A stretch of DNA of 31,298 nt from Chrysochromulina parva. Lineage: Eukaryota; Haptophyta; Prymnesiales; Chrysochromulinaceae. The stretch covers positions 1-31,298 of the forward strand of contig PJAB01000273.1 in NCBI GenBank assembly GCA_002887195.1. The letters run 5' to 3'. The stretch's first letter is position 1. Every line of letters starts with the position of its first letter. Positions 9,655 through 18,882 of this stretch are shown piece by piece. A model generated the notes under the pieces. The model saw only the letters and a list, made by a program, of their open reading frames with translations, did no database searches and was not told the origin of the DNA. Both the position numbers and the translations under genes were made by a program.

Positions 9655-10254
9655 TTATTTCAACAGCTTCTCGAGTGAGGCGCGCGCCGCGTCGAGCTCC
9701 TTGAGCGCTTGCTCTGCTTCCGCCGCGTCCACTGCATACTTCTTGAGGTATGAAAGCAGAAGCTCCCTATCCTTCTCGGCGACGATGCTGAGTGTCTTCT
9801 CGTGTGTCGCCAGGAGATGGAGCTTGGGTGCACAGCCGGCATTTAATGCCTGCACCCATCTGGTTGCGCACAAGCACCACTCATCACCAGGATTGACGCC
9901 CGGAAAGTTCCACTGCGGATACGGAGTACTCAGGTCGTTGCCCACGGAAGCGGAGAATTTGAGGAATTCTTCAGTCGCTTCGATGCACACAGTGTGGCGG
10001 CCCTCGTCCTGTGGCCCCGTCGAGCAATGGCCGTCTCGATAGAACCCAGTGCCAATGCCAGTGCCGCGCACGTTTGCACAGCAGCATTGCAGCGCGGTGC
10101 CGATGACATTCAACGGAGGAGCGATACCCTCGCCCTCGACTGGTGTGGCGCACATGAATGAAGATGATGCACGCGGGCGGGTCGTGATTCGCAGCCCGTC
10201 AACGAGCGAGAGTGCGATGGCCGAGCAAACGAGACGCGCCAGACGGACCTTCAT
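9655..10254 (-). CDS. DUF2237 family protein with N-terminal targeting leader
   Basis: This 199-residue protein matches the small DUF2237 family, found in bacteria and algae and of unknown biochemical function. The family's conserved run is nearly complete: PLNVIGTALQCC at 47-58, GFYRDGHCSTGPQDEGRHTVC at 70-90 (described here by position and ends only), EEFLKFSASVGNDLSTP at 95-111, FPGVNPGDEWCLCATRW at 117-133, then AP.L.L.ATH. Four cysteines of the family are present. Residues 1-33 form a hydrophobic signal-like segment ending VDG-LR, followed by an Arg/Ser/Thr-rich stretch, as in plastid proteins of algae with secondary plastids. The start ATG lies 10 bp downstream of a TACCGGTA palindrome. 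The C-terminal 25 residues are an added helix. Confidence 0.85.
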   Translation of the reverse strand: MKVRLARLVCSAIALSLVDGLRITTRPRASSSFMCATPVEGEGIAPPLNVIGTALQCCCANVRGTGIGTGFYRDGHCSTGPQDEGRHTVCIEATEEFLKFSASVGNDLSTPYPQWNFPGVNPGDEWCLCATRWVQALNAGCAPKLHLLATHEKTLSIVAEKDRELLLSYLKKYAVDAAEAEQALKELDAARASLEKLLK

Positions 10255-10595
10255 GAAAAGACGATACCGGTAACACACCCCCGAGTGTGTGCGTGCCGCG
10301 ACAACGCCCTCACGCTTCTGTGAAGGCGCGACCAAGTTTACAGGGTCCAAACGCGCAAAATCTGCCCACCACGACGTTTTTGCTGGCGCACGTGAAACTT
10401 CCAGCACAAGACCAGCACTATACTCGTACATTGTATACGATCTTCTGTTCCAACTTGTCTAAAGCTTGTCTTCCAGCTCTACTATTAGTACCACCACGCA
10501 CGGCATCACCTCGTCTCAAGTACTACAGGACACGGGCGCAAACAAACGACAAACAAACCCCTGGCCGATCCCTAGCCGATCCCCCTCCCGCGCCT
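10255..10595. other. Intergenic region upstream of the DUF2237 gene
   Basis: These 341 bp separate two minus-strand genes and should contain the DUF2237 promoter and the 3' end of the coiled-coil gene. Apart from the TACCGGTA palindrome at 10265-10272, no element is recognised. Confidence 0.4.
10265..10272. promoter_or_regulatory. TACCGGTA palindrome
   Basis: This perfect 8-bp palindrome ends 10 bp upstream of the DUF2237 start codon. It is one of seven copies in the window. Confidence 0.4.
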
Positions 10596-12468
10596 TCATT
10601 TTTCGCCTGCCGCCTTCTTTTTCAAGCTGAGCACGGGAGAGACTGACTGCACGAGCGATTCCCAAGCGAGACTGGGCTCTGGACTGGGCTTGGAGAGGGA
10701 CGTTTGTGCCGACGGGCTCGGGGACTGCAACGAGGAGCTCGAGCAGGAATTTCTTGCGCCTCCAAACGGGGTGGCGTAGATGGAGGCGATCATGGAGGCT
10801 GTCGCCCTCCGCGACCGTGGAGGTGTTGAGGACGGAGATAAAGACGGCGAGATCACCAACGAGATTGGCGATATGATTGGCGAGTTCGCAGACGACAGAT
10901 CATTATCAGCTTGGCCATTTCCTTTCTGATGTTCTCGGAGGGGCCGTCCCCTGACATGCTCGAGGCGATCTTCGGGGTTCGCGCAGCGTGCCTCAAGTTT
11001 GGCGCAGCGTGCCTCGAGTTTCATGCCTTGCTTCATGCAGCTTGCCTCGAGTTGCTCGTGGCGGGCCTCGAGCGCAGAGAGTGCCTGCTGGCTCTTGTGC
11101 AACTCGAGCGCCACCCTTTCGTGCTGGATTGCCTGGGTCTCGAGCCGTGCGCAACGCTCCTGTGATGAATATGAGGGTTGCGTCACAGAGGGTGGCGATG
11201 CCAGGGGGCGATGCATGGCATGATCAGTGGCGATCACTCAGCGATGTTTGGCATCGATGGCACTCAGCACCTCCATCTGCAGCAATCGGTGACACTCGGA
11301 GACTCAGAGGTGCTCGACTAGAAGTGCTCGACGACACGGCATTAACACGGCATCGACACGGCACTCGAGCCGCATGAAATTGTGCATTCAAACGCACCTG
11401 CAACAGCTCGAGTTCGGAGCTCAGCCGTTCGTTCCGCTCCTCCTGTTCCCTGGTGGCCGTCTCCTGGCTCTTGCGTAGCCGTGTCTCGAGAGTCATCATC
11501 ACCTGCATGAGCTTCTCGGAAGTCACAGCTGACGCTGACGCAAGCCTTTCGGAGACATCCGTCTGCACTTTGTCGCGGACCGCCTTCTCATTGCATCCCT
11601 TGGTGCACTCCCGCGTCGTCTTGGCTCGCAGATCCTTGAGCATGTCCTCCACCCTCATGAGCATCTTGCTTTCCGAGGCCGCTAGCGCTGCGTCCAGCGC
11701 CGCAGCCTTAGCACTGAGGCCTGCCTTGGTGCCGCTCAGCTGATCCTCGCATTTCTTGGTGCACTCCCTCAACGTCTTGGCTCGCATATCCTCCACACGC
11801 ATGAGCATCTTGGATTCCAGGGCCGCCAGCGCTGCGTCCAGCGCCGCAGCCTTAGCACTGAGGCCTGCCTTGATGCCGCTCAGCTGATCCTCACATCGTC
11901 GCCAGAGTCGTTCCTCGAGTCGTTCCTCGCTCGAGTCGTTCCTCGACCTTGAGGCAACACTTGTCCCGTTGGCAGCCCGCAGCGTGTTCATCTGCAGATC
12001 GAGCCTTCGAGCGACCTCATCGGCAACCAAGCGTTGAGCTACAGTCTCTCCAGCAGTGTCATCTCCATCAGTGTGTCGACTGCCTCCGCCGCGGCTCCGG
12101 TCGCCCTCATACTTCGTCGTGTACTGCTGGTTCGCAGTGGTGCGGTCGACCTCGATCGAGACCCGCCCGACGCCGGATTGGGGAAACCCGTGACTCTGCC
12201 TCCATGCCTCGATGCCTCTGTGGAGCCTGTGAGCTGGGTCTTGCGGCATCGCATCGTTGTGTTGCATTCGTGCGACCACCGTCTGAAGCCAGTGACGACA
12301 CTCCTGCTCGAGAAGAAGCTTGCGGATCATGTTGTTGTGGAGCCCTGCCACGCGCTGCGCCTCATAGAAAGCCCTGCGCCTCATAGGAAGGCCTTCGTCT
12401 CGGAAGCCTTGCTCGTCTTTCGAGATACACCTGCTACACCTTGCCGAGGGCAAACGTGGCTGCAGCAT
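10596..12468 (-). CDS. Coiled-coil protein with internal tandem repeat, two exons
   Basis: The spliced product has 544 residues: exon 1 is 12468-11398 (357 codons) and exon 2 is 11159-10596. The function is not recognised. Residues about 28-70 are basic, with WLQTVVARMQ. From about 140 to 430 the chain is heptad-rich coiled coil. Within it, two near-identical copies of a unit with CEDQLSG.KAGLSAKAAALDAALA and ESKMLMRVEDM follow one another. After the splice the helix continues through ERCARLETQAIQHERVALEL and QLEASCMKQGMKLEARCAKL. The last 110 residues are Ser/Pro-rich and probably disordered. It is likely a cytoskeletal or scaffold protein. The start at 12468 is the first ATG; a second at 12384 is possible. 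It is divergent from the gene at 12806. Confidence 0.55.
11160..11397 (-). other. Intron of the coiled-coil gene (238 bp)
   Basis: The donor CAG|GTGCGT is a strong consensus and the acceptor is ATTCATCACAG before GAG. The intron is phase 0, and the coiled-coil pattern continues directly across the junction (ELELLQ to ERCARL). The intron contains short repeats built on GCTCGA and CACGGCA. Confidence 0.75.
11600..11900 (-). repeat. In-frame tandem duplication of about 150 bp inside the coiled-coil gene
   Basis: Two units, about 11600-11755 and 11756-11900, share long identical stretches (for example GCCGCAGCCTTAGCACTGAG in both). They encode the repeated LSAKAAALDAALA coiled-coil block. The first unit has an extra nine bases (LKD codons), which keeps the frame. 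Confidence 0.8.
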
Positions 12469-12805
12469 CGTGTCTGGTGCGTACTAGATTAGAGAGGTTG
12501 TTGACCTCGGTTTCTGACTGATACCTGACTGAGTCTGAGACGCCGGGGTGGCAGAGAGAGAGAAGAGGGACTGTGCCGTAGAGCAGGAATCTCCTTTGTT
12601 TGTGATTTGCATCAAAAAAGAGCATGCACGGTCGGAAGGGAATGGCCGACCTTGCGCAGAGCAGATGTTCCCTCAAAGTGCGCAGATGTTCGGATGGATC
12701 CAGTACGTGCATGCTGTACGGTACCGGTACGACTTTTTGACGAACTTGATCGCGGTTCCCGGTCGCGGTCGCGCGCGCGGTCGGCCGCCTCCGCGTTCTT
12801 TTTTT
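12469..12805. promoter_or_regulatory. Divergent promoter region
   Basis: These 337 bp lie between two divergent start codons. A TACCGGTA palindrome sits at 12722-12729, 76 bp before the plus-strand ATG, and a pyrimidine run leads directly into that ATG. An earlier in-frame ATG at 12665 exists but would give a leader with no targeting character. Confidence 0.45.
12722..12729. promoter_or_regulatory. TACCGGTA palindrome
   Basis: This is a perfect 8-bp palindrome inside a longer GTACCGGTAC palindrome, in the divergent promoter between the genes starting at 12468 and 12806. Confidence 0.4.
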
Positions 12806-13582
12806 ATGCGGCTATTTCGGCGTTCGCTCTCCGGCTTCCACCTACCTTCGCACCTGCGCATGCCATTCCTCACTCCCACGAGCGGCGGCCGTTGCATGAT
12901 CGTCGGCGCGCCCTTTTGGCGCTACTTTCTGGCGGTCGTGCCGCCAGAGCCCGCGGTTGCTCCTCTCATCAATGCGATCCGCGAGTTGGATGCCAGCTCG
13001 CGGCCATTTCGGATCTTGTCGCACGTCGACGAGGCTGGGAAGGTGTTCAATGCCTCCTTTTTCGAGACCGAGGAAAACATGAACCGATTCCTCACGTGGT
13101 ACACGGCGAACGCGCTCGAGCCGGGCAGCGCCTACCACGTTTGCCTGACGAGTGCGGCGATGCCGGGCGACGTGCTACCGACGGGACAATCACTGCTCTT
13201 TGGTAAGGGCGTGCGCGTCCTCGCGGACACGCGCTTTGGCGAGTTCCAACTCGGCATGGCCTTGCGCTACTCGCACTACACGCTGCGCGACGGAGCGATG
13301 CACGAGGAGGCGCGCATACAGGCGGCCGCGCCCGAGCTCGAGGAGCAGATCGCGTCCCAAATGTTACTGGAGGGCATTTCCTATTTTGGGCGGCTAGTCA
13401 TGGAGCAGCCTGCAGCCAAAGGCGGCATGCCTCAGTTCATTAGTGCAGCGCGGTACGGCTCTGTCGAAGAAGCTCGCCGGGGCACGCTAGTGACGCGGGA
13501 GCTGCTGGGCCCTCAGATGTCAAGGTGGTTCTCGGCCCATAAGGACCTTGTGGGCACCGCCACGCGCGTGCTCGAACTTTGA
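12806..13582 (+). CDS. Unknown protein, possible ABM-like ferredoxin fold
   Basis: This 258-residue protein belongs to no family I recognise. The ATG at 12806 gives a basic, serine-containing leader without acidic residues (FRRSLSGFHLPSHLR), like an organelle presequence. Residues about 35-75 read FWRYFLAVVPPEP...INAIRELDASSRPFRIL, followed by FETEENMNRFLTWY. This beta-helix pattern, with a second region near the C-terminus (ISAARYGSVEEARRGTLVT), recalls dimeric alpha/beta-barrel (antibiotic-biosynthesis-monooxygenase-like) proteins. The match is weak and should be treated as a hint. There are no introns. Base composition matches its neighbours. Confidence 0.6.
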   Translation: MRLFRRSLSGFHLPSHLRMPFLTPTSGGRCMIVGAPFWRYFLAVVPPEPAVAPLINAIRELDASSRPFRILSHVDEAGKVFNASFFETEENMNRFLTWYTANALEPGSAYHVCLTSAAMPGDVLPTGQSLLFGKGVRVLADTRFGEFQLGMALRYSHYTLRDGAMHEEARIQAAAPELEEQIASQMLLEGISYFGRLVMEQPAAKGGMPQFISAARYGSVEEARRGTLVTRELLGPQMSRWFSAHKDLVGTATRVLEL

Positions 13583-14012
13583 GCCGCTCCTCGGCGCATG
13601 GCGATGCTCAGAGTCGCGGTGTGGTTGGGGGAGGCGCGCTGCGGCCTACGGGCCCTGAGTTCGGTTGCCCCCCCGCCCGCTCGTGGGCGCTGGTACAACG
13701 TTGCCGTGCCGGGACGGCATCTGGCAATGGGCAGGGTCACGTATGGTCAGCCACCTGTGGGCGCACAGAATGCGAGTCACGACAGCGCGAGACGAGATTG
13801 TCCACAGTGTCGTGTGTAGATAAGTGCGCGGATCGCGTGATTTAGATTTTCCATCGGAGCTCATCGAGTGAATCCGATTTGAACGAAAAACTCCATCCCT
13901 AACCGCCTCGCGGCTGGCCGCGCGGGCCGAAATACCTTATCTCCGCGTCTTCGCGAGTCGACTGCGCAATCGCCAGCATACTAAGCAAGAGCATCGGATC
14001 ATGCAGCACGTG
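13583..14012. other. Convergent intergenic region
   Basis: These 430 bp separate two 3' ends. Short open frames occur on both strands but none shows a protein signature. I see no RNA gene or clear repeat. Confidence 0.4.
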
Positions 14013-15140
14013 TCACGACAGCGCCTTGTAATTGGAAAGCTTCGACAGAGGTTGTCCAGGCACAGGGACGATATCCTCGCCTTCACCCAAGTCGAGCACC
14101 GGGGCCCGCCAATACGTGAGCGCCGCCAGTTGCTCGAGCACGCAATAGGCAATCTCGGGCGGCAGCTTGTTCAGCGGCTCCCGTTGCCAGCAGAGTAGCA
14201 AGCTGCGCGCGGCGGCTCGGAACGGGCGCGGGTAGTCCTTGGCCGTGGCGACGCTCCAAGGGATCGAGCTCAGCCCCGCGGAGCACAGGTGGAGCTGCTG
14301 CTGCGCAAGCAGGTAGCCAGAAAAGTGGCGCCGTATTGGTACGCGGACGAGATCGCACACGACCGCGTCGGCACCGGACTGCCGCGCCACACTCCATGAG
14401 ATGTGCATGGCTTTCTTGTTGAGCTGCAGGGCCTTGCTCAGGCATTGGTGCGCCACCCCGATGACCGTCGGGTCCAGCAAGGCCGGCTCCTCGAAAGCGG
14501 TGCGCATGTGGCCGCCTCGCACCAGTGCAGCGAGCAAGAGAGGGCCCTCGCGCTGAGCCGCGCCCGCGTTGAGCACCTTGCTGACTGCATGCCGATATAC
14601 TTGCTGCGCGCGCGCGACGTCGCGTGCCGAGGGGCCGCTGCGCCCCTTGTTTGCCGATCCGGCGCGCGGCAGCGACCCTTCACTGCTCGCATGCTCCGAA
14701 GCTGCGCTGAGGGCGAGGTCGCGATAGTGGCCGAGGAGGATCTCCATCACCGCGAGGCGCTGCTCATACGTGAGGCCCGGCCGATGCAGCGCGGACGGGA
14801 AGACGCCGATGGCAGTCGCCAGCGCCCCACGCTCCAAGAGCATCAGGACGACTGCGGCCTGCCGGTTCGCGATCGCAGCATTCAGTGCCACCTCGAGGCC
14901 GGGGGCACTCGCGCGGGCCAAGCTGGAGGCGAGAGTTTCGACGTCTCCGAGCTCGGCGAAGCGCACGAGCTTCTGATCGGTGGAAGTCAGCGTCGACGCG
15001 AGCCTCGGATCAGTGGACATTGACACCGCCTCGGGCAGAGGCGGCAGACTCGATGCGGCCATGGCACACCGCTCCTCGCGCCGTTTTTGTTCGAGCATTG
15101 ACGGCTGTGCCCCGCGTGCCTCTGTGAAACTCAATCCCAT
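14013..15140 (-). CDS. Ankyrin-like repeat protein
   Basis: This 375-residue protein begins at the first in-frame ATG, 15140. Residues about 58-110 have an ankyrin-like pattern: KLVRFAELGDVETLASSL, then LEVALNAAIANRQAAVVLML and LERGA. A poorly conserved alanine/serine segment with VARAQQVYRHAVSKVL follows. The last 60 residues include LPPEIAYCVLEQLAAL, which looks like the start of an F-box or SOCS-type helix, placed after a hydrophobic helical stretch. Such ankyrin-plus-box proteins can act as substrate adaptors for ubiquitin ligases, but that is inference. The start lies 279 bp from the divergent CFAP58 start. Confidence 0.6.
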   Translation of the reverse strand: MGLSFTEARGAQPSMLEQKRREERCAMAASSLPPLPEAVSMSTDPRLASTLTSTDQKLVRFAELGDVETLASSLARASAPGLEVALNAAIANRQAAVVLMLLERGALATAIGVFPSALHRPGLTYEQRLAVMEILLGHYRDLALSAASEHASSEGSLPRAGSANKGRSGPSARDVARAQQVYRHAVSKVLNAGAAQREGPLLLAALVRGGHMRTAFEEPALLDPTVIGVAHQCLSKALQLNKKAMHISWSVARQSGADAVVCDLVRVPIRRHFSGYLLAQQQLHLCSAGLSSIPWSVATAKDYPRPFRAAARSLLLCWQREPLNKLPPEIAYCVLEQLAALTYWRAPVLDLGEGEDIVPVPGQPLSKLSNYKALS

Positions 15141-15419
15141 CGCCTCGAGGATTGTGTGATGAGAGCAGGCTTTTTGCTCCACGAGATCGTACGTACGCAC
15201 GCGCGCACAGCTTCTCGATCGCCGACTGGCAACCTGGAAGGGTGAATGATCAACATTGGCTGTGAAAAGCGTGAAATTGACCCAATTTGAAGAGCACTTA
15301 CGACACAAAATGCCGCTGAATATTTTTTAAACAGCCCTTTAGTAAACGCCCGTGGTGACGCTCAGTGAAGAGCGGTTGTTGAGAGTTGTGGCGGCTGGTT
15401 TCCTCCTCGACGCCTTGCA

Positions 15420-18071
15420 ATGGGAGAGCCTTCGAACTCGGACGACGTAAAGAAGGCGACCGACAACGCGCCAGGCTTCGAGAGCGGTGCCTTCGAGGCG
15501 CTCGAGAACGATTTCCAGGAGGTGCTGCAGGAGCTTGTCGGCGACAAGAGCCTCGAGCGCTTCCGGAACGAGTATGACAAGCTGCACCGCGCGCTGAAAA
15601 AGTCGCACGAATCCGAGAAGCGGCTGATCAAAAAGTGCCGCGAGCTGAACCAGGAAATCGTGGCGAATGCCGCCAAGGTGCAGACGGCGCTCAAGCTCTC
15701 GCAAGAGGACCAGAACACGATTGCGTCTCTCAAGCGCGAGATCGAGAAGGCGTGGAAGATGGTGGACGCTGCGCACGAGAAGGAGGGGCGCGCCAGGGAG
15801 ACGATCCAGCAGCTGAAGCACGAGATCCAGAACCTCTCGCGCCTCGTCGAGCAGGGTGCGGGCCTGTCGATCGGGCAGGAGAACACGGTCAACGAGCTGG
15901 TCAAGGTGAAGCAGGACCTTGCTAAGGAGAAAGAGGCGCAGGCGGCGCAGATCCAATCCCTCGCAAAGGAGATCACGCAGTACCTGGCCAAGCTCGAGAA
16001 CATCGAGGGCGAGGTAGCTGCGGCCCACGAGGAGATGGAGGCCCTCAAGGAGGTCATACACCAGCGCAAGCTCGAGGCGGAGAAGGAGGGCAAGAAGGAT
16101 GAGAAACTCGAGGCGGAGGTGCGGACGCTGCGCGAGGCCCTCGAGGCGAAGCAGCAGGCGATCAAGGACAAGGTGACCGGGCTCGCGCGCACGCAGGACG
16201 GCTGCACCAAGCTCGAGATCCTGCTGCGCGAGGAGCGCGGCAAGACGGACAAGAACGGCAAGGAGACGGACGCGCTCAGCGGCAAGACGACGAAGCTGAT
16301 ACGCGAGTGCGAGGAGGCGCAGCATGCGCTGCAGCAGATGGTGACAGAGGGGGCGCAGCGGCAGGTGGAGCTCAAGCTGTGCCAGGAGGAGAAGGCGCGC
16401 ACCGAGGCGGAGCTCAAGCGCATCTTGAAGACCGCCGAGGTGGCCGAGAAGGCGCTCGAAGCGAAGCGGAAGGAATTGCTCGCGGATGAAAAGGACCGCG
16501 ACGCGGCTAAGCTCGAGATCATTGCGCTCGACGAGAAGCTCGAGGCGGCCAAGGAGGCGCACGAAAAGGAGCGGCGCGAGCTTGATGATCTGCTGCGCGA
16601 GCGCGACCTGCAGAACAAGAAGCTCATCCTCGCGTCGGGCGTGACCGCCAAGCAGATGGACCAGGTCCTCATGTGCGAGAACACGCGGCGCAATCTCGAG
16701 CTCGAGATTTCGGGCTTCAAGACCGAGGCGCACATGCAGCGCAAGCAGCTGTACCTGCTCGAGAAGGAGGGCGAGAAGTACGGCGCCGAGGCCGCCGAGG
16801 CGCGCGGCAAGTACAACCAGGCGCTCGATGAGGTTCGCGTGCGCGAGATGTCCATTATCCAGTTGCAGAAGCGCATCGCCGAGGGCGAGGCGAAGCTCAA
16901 GCAGCAGCAGGCGCTGTACGAGGCGGTGCGCTCGGACCGCAACCTGTACTCGAAGAACCTGGTCGAGTCGCAGGACGAGATCGCCGAGATGAAGCGCAAG
17001 TTCAAGATCATGAACCACCAGATCGAGCAGCTCAAGGAGGAGATCCATATCAAAGACCAGAATTTGGTGCGCGAGCACTTCGACCGGATGAAGGTGGAGA
17101 AGGAGAAGGAGCTGCTGCGCGACCACTTGGGGAAGCTGCGCACGCGCGAGCAGCAGAGCGAGGACTACGTGGCCCAGATGCTCGCCGAGACGACCAAGCT
17201 CAACACGATCATCAACGAGGCCGACAAAGAGCATCAGCGACAGCGCAAGGAGTGCGAGGTCGTCGTCAACGAGCGCGACATCCTCGGCACGCAGCTCATT
17301 CGACGTAACGAGGAGCTCTCGCTGCTGTACGAGAAGATCCGCATCCAGCAGTCCAACCTCCAAAAAGGCGAGCAGCAGTACAAGGTGCGCGTCAAGGACA
17401 TCCGCGCGCTCAAGCGGCGCATCCGGGAGCTCGGCGGCCAGCTGGGAGGCGTGGCTTCCCAAAAGGGGTCGGTCGAGACGCTGCGCAATGAGGTGTACCA
17501 GCTGCAGCGCGAGCTGCTGCACGAGCGCACCAAGGTGCGCGCACTCTCGGAGGAGCTCGAGAACCCGATGAACGTGCACCGGTGGCGCAAGCTCGAGGGC
17601 TCCGACCCGGCCACGTACGAGCTCGTGCAGAAGACTCACATGCTCCAGAAGCGGCTAATCGAGAAGTCCGAGGAGGTGCTCGATAAGGATCTGCTCATCC
17701 GGCACAAGGAGAAGCTCTACCTCGAGCTCAAGAACATCCTCGCGCGCCAGCCCGGCCCCGAGGTCGCCGAGCAGCTATCGACCTTCCAGGCGTCGCTCGT
17801 CGAGCGCGCCAAGCAGATGGAGCAATTAGAGGCCGAGCTGTCCATGTCGCATACGCAGGCCTCCGAGTACAAGTACGAGATCGCTCGCATCTCCAAGGAG
17901 CTACAAGAGGTGAAGAAGAAGTTTTACGACCAGCGCAAGCGCGAGCAGCACGCGGCTGAGGTGCGCCGTGCCGAGCGCGCCATCCCTACCGAGCTGCTCG
18001 TGCAAGAGGCGCGCTCGACACTTAACCGCTTCACGGGCGGTGGCTTCAACCTCAACATGCCCGGCACATAG
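15420..18071 (+). CDS. CFAP58: Cilia- and flagella-associated protein 58
   Basis: This 883-residue, almost entirely coiled-coil protein is close to the usual length of CFAP58/CCDC147 (about 870). It is an axonemal protein needed for motile cilia and flagella. The most diagnostic part is the C-terminal third: ENPMNVHRWRKLEGSDPATY near 717-736, QKTHMLQKRLIEKSEEVL, EKLYLELKNILARQPGPE near 764-781, and then EYKYEIARISKELQEVKKKF. The N-terminus has FEALENDFQEVLQELVGDKS, as in the family. The ATG at 15420 is the first available and gives the family's N-terminal length. There is no intron over 2.6 kb, which is notable for a long eukaryotic gene. Its presence implies a flagellated life stage. Confidence 0.96.
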   Translation: MGEPSNSDDVKKATDNAPGFESGAFEALENDFQEVLQELVGDKSLERFRNEYDKLHRALKKSHESEKRLIKKCRELNQEIVANAAKVQTALKLSQEDQNTIASLKREIEKAWKMVDAAHEKEGRARETIQQLKHEIQNLSRLVEQGAGLSIGQENTVNELVKVKQDLAKEKEAQAAQIQSLAKEITQYLAKLENIEGEVAAAHEEMEALKEVIHQRKLEAEKEGKKDEKLEAEVRTLREALEAKQQAIKDKVTGLARTQDGCTKLEILLREERGKTDKNGKETDALSGKTTKLIRECEEAQHALQQMVTEGAQRQVELKLCQEEKARTEAELKRILKTAEVAEKALEAKRKELLADEKDRDAAKLEIIALDEKLEAAKEAHEKERRELDDLLRERDLQNKKLILASGVTAKQMDQVLMCENTRRNLELEISGFKTEAHMQRKQLYLLEKEGEKYGAEAAEARGKYNQALDEVRVREMSIIQLQKRIAEGEAKLKQQQALYEAVRSDRNLYSKNLVESQDEIAEMKRKFKIMNHQIEQLKEEIHIKDQNLVREHFDRMKVEKEKELLRDHLGKLRTREQQSEDYVAQMLAETTKLNTIINEADKEHQRQRKECEVVVNERDILGTQLIRRNEELSLLYEKIRIQQSNLQKGEQQYKVRVKDIRALKRRIRELGGQLGGVASQKGSVETLRNEVYQLQRELLHERTKVRALSEELENPMNVHRWRKLEGSDPATYELVQKTHMLQKRLIEKSEEVLDKDLLIRHKEKLYLELKNILARQPGPEVAEQLSTFQASLVERAKQMEQLEAELSMSHTQASEYKYEIARISKELQEVKKKFYDQRKREQHAAEVRRAERAIPTELLVQEARSTLNRFTGGGFNLNMPGT

Positions 18072-18882
18072 AGCGCGCACGCCGCCGATGCCGGCGGCGG
18101 CGGCGCGCGCGTAAGATGATGATGATGGGAGAGGCAGGGTCTGAGCGAGCATGTGCGACGAGCTACGGTGAGGATACCGGTAAGGATACGACCCACAGCG
18201 GCTCGAGTGCGCGGTACGGTAGCGCTACGTGAGAGCGGCCCGCGGCACTCCTACGATGCGGCGCGCACCGACTTCGACCGACGACGCCCTGGCTGTGCGG
18301 ACAGCGTACGTGTATCGTCTCTGCAGTCCGTCGGTACGTGCGTGATACGGAATCGCTAACCCGCCGTCTCTTTCGTCCGTTCCAGTTCTTGTTATAGCTT
18401 ATACGCCCCCGAGATGTGGAGATCACGGTTCACGCCGTGGGCCGCCGTCGCATGGGGCCGTCGCCAGTCACGAGTCAGCAGCACACACGCCGCGCAGCAC
18501 GGGCCACGGCGCTCGGCGGTGCACGTCCTCCACCGTCACGCGCGCGCGTGCCGGCGACGGAGGCCCGCGAGGGCCGAGGGCGCGCGCCCGCGCGCGCCGC
18601 CCGCATAAAAAAACGGCAGACCGGAGAGCCAGAGACCGGGCACGCTACAGTGTCAGCTGACACACACACCCGCAGCGGCCCCACAGCAAATAACGACACT
18701 GCCGAAACACAAACGGAAGATTTGCACGAGCGTGTGCATGCCACCATGAGGCTAGGTTCGCCGTTCACTGGCGCCGGGACGAGGCTCATCGCCAGGCGCG
18801 AGGTGCCGCGCCCTGCAATACTGAACACGTAATGAACACGTCGATCACCGAGCCGCAGTCAAGCCATCGAAGACCCTCCGCC
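18072..18882. other. Convergent intergenic region
   Basis: This 811-bp gap between CFAP58 and the minus-strand unknown gene holds a TACCGGTA copy at 18175-18182, a CACGCGCGCGTG palindrome near 18536, and a perfect 14-bp palindrome at 18650-18663 (GTGTCAGCTGACAC). Open frames here are low in complexity, and no gene is supported. Confidence 0.4.
18650..18663. repeat. Perfect 14-bp palindrome
   Basis: GTGTCAGCTGACAC reads the same on both strands. It contains an E-box-like CAGCTG core. No function is known. Confidence 0.5.

Noticed and set aside
15339..17639. Long open frame of 766 codons on the minus strand, and another at 15362-17143, opposite CFAP58
   Set aside because: They lie antisense to a clearly conserved coiled-coil gene. 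Their Leu/Arg/Val- or Ser-rich composition is what the GC-biased codons of CFAP58 give on the opposite strand, and no domain is visible.
18416..18832. Plus-strand frame of 138 codons after CFAP58
   Set aside because: It has Arg/Ala/Thr low complexity and no signature, and it lies in a convergent gap.
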